Shown: one piece after another, positions 53,911 to 61,893 of the stretch | Position numbering within the stretch: the first letter of the stretch is position 1 | Layout: each line of letters begins with the position of its first letter | From: JAAUSY01 sp964526735 | Lineage (GTDB): Bacteria > Chloroflexota > Chloroflexia > Chloroflexales > Chloroflexaceae | Reading direction: 5' to 3' | DNA: 61,893 nucleotides | Assembly (NCBI GenBank): GCA_964526735.1 | Contig: CAZGLO010000012.1 | Location: forward strand, 1 to 61,893 | Notes under the pieces: model-generated | The model's database searches: none | Seen by the model: the letters and a program-made list of their open reading frames with translations, nothing else | Told to the model about the DNA's origin: nothing | Program-made: the position numbers and the translations under genes

Positions 53911-56411
53911 TGCAAGCTGGCCACGAGACCAGCATATTTTTCTGTCAACACCCGCGCCTGCTCATCGCTGCCGCCCTCTGCAATGACGTGGAAGTAGGGC
54001 GAGTCGGGGTCGGGGCTAATAAGTACCCACTCATCGCCAAGGTCGATCTTCACCCCGTCGACGTGGTCGGACGAACGGTCGTGATATTGCTCGTTGAGCA
54101 TGCGCATCACCCGGCCCTTGTTCTCCCACCGACACGGCACTTTTGCCTGGTTGAGGTAGTAGAGCGGGATTTGATAAACCACATCGCTGAGCTTCGTGTC
54201 GTTGAGCGTCAGCAGCTCCATAATCTTGACGATGGCAAATAGCCCGTCGGCAATGGGGTAGAACGAAGGCCAAATATAATGGCCCGCGCCATCGCCCAAG
54301 AGCAGCAAGTCAGGGTGCTCAATCGCCGTCTGCATAATAGAACCAAGCGTCGCTTTGGTACGGATAATCCGCCCGCCATAGCGGTTGGCAAGCTCCTCAA
54401 ACGCCCGCGGCGCGGTGATCGGCACGGCGACCGTCCCGCCGCCGTTGGCCTTGAGCGCCATAGCAGCCACCACGGCCAGCGCCTGGATGCCAGGAAGATG
54501 GCGACCTTTGTCGTCTACCAGGAAAATCTTCTCGCCCCCGTCGTCTATGCGCACGCCCATATCGGCCTCGAGGACAGGGGTGATTTGCGAGAGGCGGTAG
54601 AGACCTTCTTGCACTTGGGCTTTGGTCTGCACCAGGCGGTTTTCATCAAGGTTGGCATTCAGCTCAACCACATCGACCTGCAGCCGCCGTAGGATACCCG
54701 GTAGCGTACTGCTACTGTTCGCATTTGCATAGTCAACCACAAGATTGAAGTCGTGGGCAATGCGTTCAAGGGCATCAATGCGGAGGGCGTTGAGGAAGGT
54801 GCGCGTATAATTTTCCTCTATCGTGACCGTTCCATAGGTGATACGGCCAATTTCATCAAGGTAGGCGCGGCGGTAATCCTCCCGGAAGAAGATATTTTCA
54901 ATCTTGCGTTCGGTCGTAGAGGTGATATCAAGGCCGTTTTCTTCAAAAAACTTCAGTTCAGCAATACGGTTGTCAGTAGGCGAGAGCCGGACATGTATCC
55001 CCCCCACCGCATTACTCGCGTGGATCGAGTAGCGGGCAACGGGTATCGGTACCGTGCGCAAATCAAGCACATTAACGCCAGCCGACGGCAACCCCGCAAT
55101 AATCGCCCGTTTGAGCATCCGCGGAGTGTAGTGAGCATCGCGGTTGACCGTCACCGTGGAGCCGCGGGGGAGACTAGCCCCATATGCCGCCCCAAGCCGC
55201 GCACAAAACTCTGGTGTGATCTCGATATTGACCAGTCCACTGACCTCGTGGTGGCTGAAAAGCACACGTCTGGCTTGGCTACCCCATATGATGCTACTAT
55301 TAACGGTCGCGCCCTCATCCACCTCTTTGCTAGGCCATATCTTGACGTTGGGACGAATAACCGCACCACTCCCCACCTGCACGCCATCGCCAATCACCAC
55401 GCCCTCAAAGAGCACCGCACGGCTGCGGATGTTTGACTGCCGCAGGACGATGGCTCCCCGAAGCTCTGCGCGCTCACCAATGTAGGAATTGCGCCATATC
55501 ATAGAGCGGTCGATGTTGGCGTGACAATCAATAACCGTGTAATCGCGGATGAACGACGGGCCGTGGATAATCACGCCACTGCGTATCTTGGCACCGTGGC
55601 CGATGAAAATCGGGCCGTGGAGTTGGGCGTCTGGCGAGATATCAGCATCGTGGTCAACCCAGATATTCCCGCCAATGTGGGTGCCTAGGCGGGGGAGATT
55701 GACCTTGTCCGAGAGGTAATCACTACATGCGCGCATATATTCCTGGATATTGCCCACATCTGTCCAATACCCCTGCGCAATATACCCCTTGAGCGATACG
55801 CTTTCCTCAAGCATACGGGGGAAGACATCGCGTGACCAGTCGACTTTCTTCCCCGCCTCCACAAATGAGAGCACTTCGGGATTGAGGACGTAGATGCCGG
55901 TATTAACCGTGTCGGAGAAGACTTCTCCCCAGCTTGGCTTTTCGAGGAATTGGGTCACATTTGCGTCTTCGTCGGTGATAATCACCCCATAGTCAAGCGG
56001 ATTGGGCACACGGGTCAGGGTCATGGTGGCCATTGCTCCGCTGTTGAGGTGGGCGTTGACTATCTCTGAAAGGTTAAAATCGGTCAGGGCATCGCCGGAG
56101 ATGACTAGGAAGGGTTCGTCGGGCAGGAGATGTTGGGCATTTTTGACACTGCCAGCCGTCCCCAACGGGACTTCCTCCAACGAATACTTGATATTCATGC
56201 CATAGTTGCTACCATCACCGTAGTAGTCTTGAAGCACATTGGCGAGATATTGAACGGTGATGATGACCTCGGTAATCCCGTGAATTTTGAGCAATTCGAT
56301 AATATGGTGAATTACCAGGCGATCAACAATGGCGACCATTGGCTTGGGACGGTTGATGGTCAAAGGGCGCAGGCGAGTACCTTCACCTCCGGCCATAATC
56401 ACCGCTTTCAT
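53907..56411 (-). CDS. sugar nucleotidyltransferase fused to a phosphomutase-like domain
   Basis: An 834-residue fusion. Residues 1-235: nucleotidyltransferase (MAGGEGTRLRPLTINRPKPM), probably making a GDP- or other NDP-sugar. About 245-370: left-handed beta-helix hexapeptides. About 380-830: phosphohexomutase fold with altered active-site loops: RLSPTDN for TASHNP, DDGGEK for the DGDGDR metal loop, DGAGH for the ESGH sugar loop. Mutase activity is therefore doubtful. Similar fusions annotated mannose-1-phosphate guanylyltransferase occur in cyanobacteria. GAGGAG precedes the ATG. Confidence 0.87.
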   Translation of the reverse strand: MKAVIMAGGEGTRLRPLTINRPKPMVAIVDRLVIHHIIELLKIHGITEVIITVQYLANVLQDYYGDGSNYGMNIKYSLEEVPLGTAGSVKNAQHLLPDEPFLVISGDALTDFNLSEIVNAHLNSGAMATMTLTRVPNPLDYGVIITDEDANVTQFLEKPSWGEVFSDTVNTGIYVLNPEVLSFVEAGKKVDWSRDVFPRMLEESVSLKGYIAQGYWTDVGNIQEYMRACSDYLSDKVNLPRLGTHIGGNIWVDHDADISPDAQLHGPIFIGHGAKIRSGVIIHGPSFIRDYTVIDCHANIDRSMIWRNSYIGERAELRGAIVLRQSNIRSRAVLFEGVVIGDGVQVGSGAVIRPNVKIWPSKEVDEGATVNSSIIWGSQARRVLFSHHEVSGLVNIEITPEFCARLGAAYGASLPRGSTVTVNRDAHYTPRMLKRAIIAGLPSAGVNVLDLRTVPIPVARYSIHASNAVGGIHVRLSPTDNRIAELKFFEENGLDITSTTERKIENIFFREDYRRAYLDEIGRITYGTVTIEENYTRTFLNALRIDALERIAHDFNLVVDYANANSSSTLPGILRRLQVDVVELNANLDENRLVQTKAQVQEGLYRLSQITPVLEADMGVRIDDGGEKIFLVDDKGRHLPGIQALAVVAAMALKANGGGTVAVPITAPRAFEELANRYGGRIIRTKATLGSIMQTAIEHPDLLLLGDGAGHYIWPSFYPIADGLFAIVKIMELLTLNDTKLSDVVYQIPLYYLNQAKVPCRWENKGRVMRMLNEQYHDRSSDHVDGVKIDLGDEWVLISPDPDSPYFHVIAEGGSDEQARVLTEKYAGLVASLQ

Positions 56412-56493
56412 GGGCGACTCCTCACGAGGGAACCAAATGTCTCAATGCTCATCTACACAGTTTGCACGAATTGAAGGGCATGCTTTTCGTTTC

Positions 56494-56523
56494 AGTATAG
56501 CATGCCGCTCTTCATTCAAGCAA
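56494..56523 (-). promoter_or_regulatory. promoter of the nucleotidyltransferase-kinase operon
   Basis: Reverse strand TTGCTT (56518-56523), 18-bp spacer with TGC before the -10, TATACT (56494-56499). Confidence 0.55.
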
Positions 56524-56590
56524 GATAGATGGGCAAGAAGCCACCACTCTCTTGCTCTGCCTTACTACCCCGCTCTCGCCTTGCCAATGA

Positions 56591-56619
56591 TTGCAGATTT
56601 CCCCTTCCTATGGTATCCT
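56591..56619 (+). promoter_or_regulatory. promoter of the dolichol-kinase-like gene
   Basis: TTGCAG (56591-56596), 17-bp spacer, TATCCT (56614-56619), divergent from the preceding promoter. Confidence 0.5.
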
Positions 56620-56677
56620 TGCCTGCCAAGCAACAAAATTGACCTCATTTCTCAAATCACTGCGAGAATCTTACCTT

Positions 56678-57391
56678 ATGACACAAAGCGACCTTCTTGC
56701 TCTTGGTATCACATTTGGGTATGCGACCGCGCTGCTTGCATTGGCGGAGGTGATACGCCGATGGCGCGGCTATCCACAAGACTTTACCCGCAAAATCGTT
56801 CATATTGGCGCTGGTATGTGGGTATTTGGCGTGCTGGCCCTCTTTGAGAACTGGTATATTGGGGTTATCCCCTTTCTCGCCTTTATCGTGCTCAATTTCC
56901 TCTTCTACCACTTCCGCGTCTTCGATTCGGTGGATGATGAGGGGAGTACGCCGGGAACGGTCTACTTTGCCCTCTCGATTAGTGTGCTATTTCTGGTCTT
57001 GTGGCGCACCGACAGCCCACTCGACCTGGGATACGTCGCTGCGGGGGGGACAATGGCCATGACATGGGGCGATGCACTGGCGTCGATTGTTGGGCGGCGG
57101 TGGGGGAAACATCGCTATACCATCGGCAATGACACCCGCTCGTGGGAAGGCTCTGCGGCGATGTTTCTTTCGAGTAGCATTGCCATCTTCCTGACGCTCT
57201 TGCTGGTACCAGGTTCTTCGCTCAGCCCAATGACTGAACCGCTTGGGGTGGGGGTATGTTTGGTGAGCACACTCATCGCAGCAACGGTCGCGACGCTGGC
57301 AGAGGGGGTCTCGCCTGCAGGCAGCGACAACCTTTCTGTGCCATTGTTGGCGGGAGGAGCGCTCTATGTCTCTCTCTTGTTCCTCTCATAG
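56678..57391 (+). CDS. dolichol/phytol kinase-like CTP-dependent membrane kinase
   Basis: A 237-residue protein with about seven hydrophobic helices. RKIVHIGAGMWVF near residue 33 and GDALASIVGRRWGKHRY near 129 are hallmarks of the SEC59/VTE6 (dolichol kinase, phytol kinase) group within the CDP-alcohol-like family. It probably phosphorylates a polyprenol or phytol-type alcohol. ATG 56678 gives the usual family length; the frame opens earlier at 56591, but that lies inside the promoter. Confidence 0.82.
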   Translation: MTQSDLLALGITFGYATALLALAEVIRRWRGYPQDFTRKIVHIGAGMWVFGVLALFENWYIGVIPFLAFIVLNFLFYHFRVFDSVDDEGSTPGTVYFALSISVLFLVLWRTDSPLDLGYVAAGGTMAMTWGDALASIVGRRWGKHRYTIGNDTRSWEGSAAMFLSSSIAIFLTLLLVPGSSLSPMTEPLGVGVCLVSTLIAATVATLAEGVSPAGSDNLSVPLLAGGALYVSLLFLS

Positions 57392-57452
57392 GCCAAGTTT
57401 GTGACATCTGTCGCACATTGGTTCTCTTACGCCCTACGAGCCTGCGTTTTCT

Positions 57453-57481
57453 TGCACCTATGCGCGGTTTCTGCTATCATG
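57453..57481 (+). promoter_or_regulatory. promoter of the rsbS-rsbT leader
   Basis: TTGCAC (57453-57458), 17-bp spacer ending TCTGC, TATCAT (57476-57481). It gives a leader of about 250 nt before rsbS. No gene lies in 57392-57740. Confidence 0.6.
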
Positions 57482-57618
57482 AGCACGGAGCTTGTGGCAA
57501 CCTTCGCATCCGCACAGATTTGGGCTATTTTGGACTATCCGTGCAGTTTGGACGCACGTGGGTGAGCTGCGGAGTGGCGAGCCAAGTTCTGTCCTTCGGG
57601 AATCCGCTGAGAATATAT

Positions 57619-57711
57619 AGGGCGGCAGTCAGACTGCCTCTTGTTTTCTGAAAACGGTATCTCCACCGTTCCAGAGACAAGCTGCCGCGCTTGCGCGCGT
57701 GCGGTATGATG
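57619..57711 (+). repeat. intergenic structured element, copy 2 (in the rsbST leader)
   Basis: Homologous to 10717-10814. Hairpins: ACGGT/ACCGT (57654-57669) and CCGC/GCGG (57685-57704); upstream GGCAGT/ACTGCC (57622-57636) and GTTTTC/GAAAAC (57643-57655). Changes relative to copy 1 keep the pairs. One frame reads NGISTVPETSCRA and resembles the copy-1 peptide DGSAVAPGTSRCS. Confidence 0.5.
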
Positions 57712-57740
57712 GCTTTTGAACACACAGAAAGTAGCAGGAC

Positions 57741-58136
57741 GTGGTGAATAGTGCCCGCATCCCTATTCTCAAAGTTGGAGATGTGCTGATTGCGTCGATC
57801 CAAGTAGCGCTGCACGATGCATCGGCGGTGCAATTTAAGGACGATCTCCTCCAAAAAGTACATGACTCAAAGGCGCGCGGGGTGATTATTGATCTCACCG
57901 CAATCGACGTTGTTGACAGCTTCATTGGCCGAATGATTGCCGATATTGCGGCCATGGCAGGACTGATGGGAACCCGCGTCGTGCTCACCGGGCTTCAGCC
58001 CGCGGTGGCCATTACGCTGGTTGAGCTTGGGTTAGAACTCCCTCGGGTATTGACTGCATTGAACCTGGAGAAGGGTCTGGCCATGATGCAAAGCCAGGCA
58101 GATGCCGACGAGGAGAGCAGCGATGACACAGGCTAA
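57741..58136 (+). CDS. rsbS: STAS-domain protein RsbS (stressosome/anti-sigma antagonist)
   Basis: A 131-residue STAS protein: IPILKVGDVLIASIQ, then GVIIDLTAIDVVDSFIGRMI with the phosphorylatable Ser of DVVDSF, then MGTRVVLTGLQPAVAITLVELG. This is the RsbS pattern, a core of the stressosome and a target of RsbT. GTG 57741 or 57744 starts it. It overlaps rsbT by 14 nt. No RsbR or RsbU is in the window. Confidence 0.92.
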   Translation: MVNSARIPILKVGDVLIASIQVALHDASAVQFKDDLLQKVHDSKARGVIIDLTAIDVVDSFIGRMIADIAAMAGLMGTRVVLTGLQPAVAITLVELGLELPRVLTALNLEKGLAMMQSQADADEESSDDTG

Positions 58137-58521
58137 AGCAGCGGTTATCCGCAGCGACCTGGACATCGTCATCGCTCGTACCCTAGCGCGTGACACCGCC
58201 AAGTCGTTGGGGTTCGGCCCAATCGACCAGGCACGGATCGCAACCGCTGTGAGTGAGCTGGCTCGTAATATCTTCCTTTATGCTGGCAGTGGAAGTGTCA
58301 CCGTGCGGGAAGTCGATAAGAGTTCCCGCAGGGGAATTGAAATTCTCTGTGAAGACAATGGCCCAGGCATTCCCGATATTGAGCAGGCCATGAGTGATGG
58401 CTATAGCACATCCCGCGGTATGGGGATGGGATTACCTGGGGCCAAACGACTCATGGATGAGTTTGACGTGCAAAGCTCAGATAATGGGACAACCATCACG
58501 TGCCGCAAGTGGCGCATGTAG
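58123..58521 (+). CDS. rsbT: switch serine kinase RsbT
   Basis: A 132-residue GHKL ATPase: SELARNIFLYA (N box), EDNGPGI (G1), SRGMGMGLPGAKRLMDEF (G2 region). It phosphorylates RsbS and, in Bacillus, activates the phosphatase RsbU. ATG 58123 follows GAGGAG; translation is probably coupled to rsbS by the 14-nt overlap. It is about 50% identical by eye to the orphan RsbT-like protein at 22875. Confidence 0.93.
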   Translation: MTQAKAAVIRSDLDIVIARTLARDTAKSLGFGPIDQARIATAVSELARNIFLYAGSGSVTVREVDKSSRRGIEILCEDNGPGIPDIEQAMSDGYSTSRGMGMGLPGAKRLMDEFDVQSSDNGTTITCRKWRM

Positions 58522-58605
58522 CGCATGCCCCCACCATACGCCAGCACTCGCACAGCACAGGATATCCCCCACTATGGCCTTCTCCCTGGTTCCCGCGGGT
58601 AGGGT

Positions 58606-58946
58606 TCAGAGTAGATGTCCACACACCAAACACAACACGGGGTTTTTACTGCTTGGCCGCGACGCCACAGTGACCATCCTCTTGCAGTGGCGGCAGCGTA
58701 CCTGTTGCAGTGGCGGCAGCGTACCTGATATTTCACTCGTTGGGGCAATATCCTTTGATCTGACTGCTTTTGAGCTGACTGAGCCGTCAGATTTTGGACG
58801 CGGCACGTCGGACACAATGCCAAGAGCCGTCGAAACGAGATATTGTCCCCCAAACCGAACAATGCCTCCTCTTCAGCCATCAGGGAGAAGGACGTTCCAC
58901 ATGTTTGACACTGCCGTGTAGCCGATTGTTCCGTATGCTGTTGCAT
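58606..58946 (-). pseudogene. zinc-ribbon protein broken by a 23-bp tandem duplication
   Basis: ATG 58946 follows GAGGAGG. The first frame reads CQTC, CPTC and CRHC, then shifts at a perfect 23-bp duplication (58682-58727) into a meaningless Arg/Trp-rich end at 58572. If one copy is removed, the frame continues as VRCRHCKRMVTVASRPSS and ends with CLVCGHLL at 58606, giving a sensible protein of about 105 residues with four CxxC pairs. The intact function is unknown. It could be a decayed gene, a phase-variable state or a sequence error. Confidence 0.8.
58682..58727. repeat. perfect 23-bp tandem duplication
   Basis: 58682-58704 and 58705-58727 are identical. 23 is not a multiple of 3, so the duplication shifts the reading frame of the zinc-ribbon gene. 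Confidence 0.95.
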
Positions 58947-59077
58947 ATATACCTCCTCATTGCTTCCTTCATTAACATGATTGTTTCAACCCACTTCCTA
59001 CACATACGTATAGTATACACCTCATTGCACCCGGAATCGAGAAAGCCCCACACACATTATCACATGTTTACCCCATC

Positions 59078-60916
59078 ATGATGACCAGGATACGAACCTA
59101 CGTGCGCACCGTCCGCGAGGCCTACGGGAATATCCCGCGTGCCTTTCGGCTGGTGTGGCACGCCCACAAAGTCGGCACAATTGCGATGGCAATCATCACT
59201 CTGGTGGCTGCATCTCTCCCCGCTTCGCAGGCGTGGGTGGGCAAGCTCATCGTCGACTCGGTGGTCAACAGCATCGAGGCCGGGACATCGGCCACCGTCG
59301 GGCTGCAGATGGCGCTTCCCTTCCTGCTGATCGAGTTTGGCCTGATGTTGCTGGGGTCTATGCTCAATCAAGGCCGTCGGCTCCTTGAGCATATCCTGCA
59401 TGCGCGCCTTGGGCATACCATCAGCACGTCGATTATGCGCCACGCGATGTCGCTTGACCTGAGCTTCTTTGAGAATGCGGAGTTTTACGACAAGCTGCAA
59501 AATGCCCGCCGCCGCGCCGATACCCACGCCTTGACAATCATCAATACTGGCTTCCTTGTCATTCAAGAGGTTATCACACTTACATCGTTTGCCGCGCTCC
59601 TCATCGTTTTCAATCCGTTTGTGGCGTTGCTGCTCTTTGGCGCGACGATCCCCTCCTTCATCGCGCAGACAAAGTATAGCAATCTCTATTTTCGGCTGCT
59701 GACCTGGCGCGCGCCTGAATTTCGCCGAATGCTCTACCTTGAATACCTGTTGACGGTCGATGAGACCATCAAGGAGGTCAAGCTCTTTGGCCTTGGTGCA
59801 CCGCTGCTTGAGCGCTATGAAAAACTCTTTTGGGAATTTCACGAGGAGGATGAAGCTCTTGCGAAGCGCCGCAGCATGATGAGTGTCTTATGGGGGATGC
59901 TCGCCACGATCAGCTATTATGGGGCCTATGCGTGGATTGTGTGGGTGACGGTGGCGGGGCAAATCACGCTCGGCGGGATGACGCTCTACCTCTCGCTCTT
60001 CCGCCAAAGCCAAACGACCTTCCAAGGGCTATTTAACAACCTCGGTCGGCTCTACGAGAGTGGTCTTTTCCTCAACAACCTCTTCGATTTCCTCAACCTT
60101 GAGCCGCAGATGGAGGCGAAGCTCAAGTCGGGCGAGAAGGGCAAATCCTTCCCCCGCCCGCTGCAACAGGGCATCACCTTTGAGAATGTCTCATTCCGCT
60201 ACCCGGAGCAGGAACAATGGGCTTTGCGCCACTTCTCGCTGCACATCGCGCCCGGCGAATCGATTGCGATGGTGGGGCAGAATGGCGCGGGTAAAACCAC
60301 ACTCATCAAGCTGTTGACGCGGCTGTATGACCCCACTGAAGGCAGTATACAGGTTGATGGGGTAGATCTGCGGGAGTACGATATTGAGGATGTGCGGGCG
60401 AATATCGGCGTGATTTTGCAGGATTTCTCCCACTACCACACCACGGCCCGCGAAAATATCGGGTTTGGGCAGATAGACGCGCTTGATGATGAAGTACGGA
60501 TATTGTCGGCGGCGCAGCGCAGTGGGGCAAATGATATCGTCGATGGGCTGCCCGATGGCTATGAGACGATGCTTGGGAAGTGGTTCAACAAGGGGCACGA
60601 ACTCTCTGGCGGGCAGTGGCAGAAGATTGCGCTTGGGCGGGCCTTTATGCGTGACGGGCAGATTTTGGTGTTGGATGAACCAACGTCCGCCCTCGATGCC
60701 GAACGCGAATATGAGATTTTCCAGAGCTTCCGCGAGCTGACGCAGGGCAAAACCACCCTCCTCATCAGCCACCGCTTCAGCACCGTGCGCATGGCCGACC
60801 GCATTGTGGTGGTTGATGGCGGGCACCTCACCGAAGTGGGCACTCATCAGGAGCTGCTAGATGCTGGTGGCACCTATGCACGTCTCTTTCGGCTTCAAGC
60901 GTCAGGGTATCAGTAG
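59078..60916 (+). CDS. ABC exporter, fused permease-ATPase
   Basis: A 612-residue type IV (exporter) ABC half-transporter: six hydrophobic helices in residues 1-330, then the nucleotide-binding domain with GQNGAGKTTLIK (Walker A), LSGGQWQKIALGRAF (signature), LDEPTSALDAE (Walker B) and ISHRFSTV (H-loop). It should act as a homodimer, or with a partner not found here. Substrate unknown. ATG 59078 or 59081. The 131-nt gap upstream has no strong promoter. Confidence 0.9.
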   Translation: MMTRIRTYVRTVREAYGNIPRAFRLVWHAHKVGTIAMAIITLVAASLPASQAWVGKLIVDSVVNSIEAGTSATVGLQMALPFLLIEFGLMLLGSMLNQGRRLLEHILHARLGHTISTSIMRHAMSLDLSFFENAEFYDKLQNARRRADTHALTIINTGFLVIQEVITLTSFAALLIVFNPFVALLLFGATIPSFIAQTKYSNLYFRLLTWRAPEFRRMLYLEYLLTVDETIKEVKLFGLGAPLLERYEKLFWEFHEEDEALAKRRSMMSVLWGMLATISYYGAYAWIVWVTVAGQITLGGMTLYLSLFRQSQTTFQGLFNNLGRLYESGLFLNNLFDFLNLEPQMEAKLKSGEKGKSFPRPLQQGITFENVSFRYPEQEQWALRHFSLHIAPGESIAMVGQNGAGKTTLIKLLTRLYDPTEGSIQVDGVDLREYDIEDVRANIGVILQDFSHYHTTARENIGFGQIDALDDEVRILSAAQRSGANDIVDGLPDGYETMLGKWFNKGHELSGGQWQKIALGRAFMRDGQILVLDEPTSALDAEREYEIFQSFRELTQGKTTLLISHRFSTVRMADRIVVVDGGHLTEVGTHQELLDAGGTYARLFRLQASGYQ

Positions 60917-60920
60917 GGTA

Positions 60921-61748
60921 TCAGGGGGAGGGCTGGCAAGTAGGGCAGATATGCGTCCCGCGTTGCGCCACCACAATCCGCTCTATCACCGTGCCGCAGG
61001 CGGGGCATGGTGTCCCGTGGCGGCGGTAGACCACCACGTGATCCTGATTGCGGCCAGGTCGGCCATCGCCATCGCGGTAGTCACGGAGCGTGCTGCCGCC
61101 AAATGACAACGCCTGCTGCAAGACATTGCGTATCGCCTCTCGCAGCCGGACAACCTCCTCATACGCAAGGCTCTTGGCAGGCCGGAGTGGGTGGAGTCGC
61201 GCCTGCCACAGCGCCTCATCCACGTAGATATTCCCCAACCCCGCCACCATCTTCTGATCAAGCAATAGCGGTTTCATGCGGGTCGTGTGGCGGGCGAGGT
61301 GCGTCGCGAGGCAATCAACCGTGAACGCATCGCTCAACGGCTCAATGCCATATGCCGCGTCAAGGGTGGCCAGCCCCTCCGCATCAAGCAGCCGCACCCG
61401 TCCGAACTTGCGCGGGTCGCGGAAATGCAGGACGTGGTTGGTGTCGAGGGCAAGCGCAAGGTGCGTATGCTTGTCAATCGGCACATCGCCACCGACCACC
61501 GTCAATCGCCCTGACATCCGCAGGTGAATGGCCAATGTCCACTCACTGTCAAGCGAGAGGAGCAGCCATTTCGCCCGCCGCCCCACCGCACAAATCGTAC
61601 GCCCAACGATAATCCCTTCAAAGAGGGGCACGTCGGGCGTTTCGATCATCCGCGGCCAATCAAGGTTGGCGATGCCCACAATACGACGCTGCGGCAGGTG
61701 GAGCGCAAGATTGCGGGCGATAGTCTCTACTTCTGGCAATTCTGGCAT
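60921..61748 (-). CDS. mutM: formamidopyrimidine-DNA glycosylase (Fpg/MutM)
   Basis: Removes oxidised purines such as 8-oxoguanine and cuts the strand. 275 residues. PELPEVE at the N-terminus gives the catalytic Pro2 and Glu3; NIYVDEALWQARLHP is the H2TH region; the C-terminal zinc finger has CPACG and CPTC. Convergent with the ABC exporter, 4 nt apart. The 145 nt upstream to the window end hold no complete gene and no clear promoter. Confidence 0.95.
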   Translation of the reverse strand: MPELPEVETIARNLALHLPQRRIVGIANLDWPRMIETPDVPLFEGIIVGRTICAVGRRAKWLLLSLDSEWTLAIHLRMSGRLTVVGGDVPIDKHTHLALALDTNHVLHFRDPRKFGRVRLLDAEGLATLDAAYGIEPLSDAFTVDCLATHLARHTTRMKPLLLDQKMVAGLGNIYVDEALWQARLHPLRPAKSLAYEEVVRLREAIRNVLQQALSFGGSTLRDYRDGDGRPGRNQDHVVVYRRHGTPCPACGTVIERIVVAQRGTHICPTCQPSP

Positions 61749-61893
61749 AGAAAAAGGGAAGGGAGAAGGACTTCACGCTTTTGTATGCGCTCAGGCCTCC
61801 CCAGAGGTGCCATTCTGCACTGGCGATACGGATGATACAGATAGTCAGCTACCCAGAGCTAAAGCACCTGGGCTTGTGCTCGCTCCTCCACCC
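61749..61893. other. right-edge sequence without recognisable gene
   Basis: This is the upstream region of mutM on the reverse strand. I see an imperfect CCAG/CTGG inverted repeat near 61853-61871 and nothing that supports a gene. Confidence 0.4.

Overview
This 61.9 kb window reads as one stretch of a bacterial chromosome, most likely a member of Chloroflexota (Ardenticatenia/Anaerolineae-like). That placement is an inference. It rests on medium-high GC, a Rieske/cytochrome b plus diheme cytochrome c operon, a split glycine decarboxylase (gcvPA/gcvPB), RsbS/RsbT switch proteins, a CpXC-domain protein, a fused nucleotidyltransferase-phosphomutase, and tRNA genes that encode their own CCA. I see no phage, plasmid, CRISPR array or intact insertion sequence.

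Layout. 1-5.8 kb: a PgpH-type 7TM-HD hydrolase (cut by the left edge), guanylate kinase, RqcH, a basic repeat protein and a zinc-ribbon protein. 5.8-10.7 kb: a cytochrome bc operon with a structured leader and two long hairpin-rich spacers. 10.7-17.1 kb: a GT-C transferase, a SnoaL-like protein, a lipoprotein, an ABC-F ATPase, 6-phosphogluconate dehydrogenase and a PIG-L deacetylase. 17.3-30.7 kb: a 7TM-GAF-HTH regulator, tRNA-Ser, mtnP with a methyltransferase and a glycosyltransferase, an RsbT-like kinase, MurJ, S20, HolA with a strongly folded leader, and the HIT/unknown/prs operon. 30.7-39.8 kb: a GH2 enzyme, a CpXC protein, then gcvT-gcvH-gcvPA-pentapeptide-gcvPB. 39.9-44 kb: two acyl-CoA synthetases (PrpE-like and Acs). 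44-51.9 kb: GT-C, PH-domain, parvulin and S6 genes, tRNA-Arg, tgt, a histidine phosphatase and FabI. 52-61.9 kb: a TPR Ser/Thr kinase translationally coupled to the nucleotidyltransferase-phosphomutase, a dolichol-kinase-like protein, rsbS-rsbT, a zinc-ribbon gene broken by a 23-bp tandem duplication, an ABC exporter and MutM.

How the genes work together. The window combines respiration (bc complex), C1 and acetate/propionate assimilation (glycine cleavage feeding folate; acetyl-CoA and propionyl-CoA synthetases), envelope building (MurJ, glycosyltransferases, sugar-nucleotide synthesis, FabI, dolichol-kinase-like), translation and quality control (RqcH, S6, S20, ABC-F, Tgt, tRNAs) and partner-switch signalling (RsbS/RsbT).

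The most interesting layer is non-coding. Folded elements just downstream of good promoters precede petC, holA and rpsF, and a four-helix fold precedes acs. A pair of homologous ~95-nt intergenic elements with compensatory changes lies at 10.7 and 57.6 kb. Promoters here favour a TTGC-type -35 with a 17-bp spacer. All function calls come from reading motifs by eye; no database or folding software was used.
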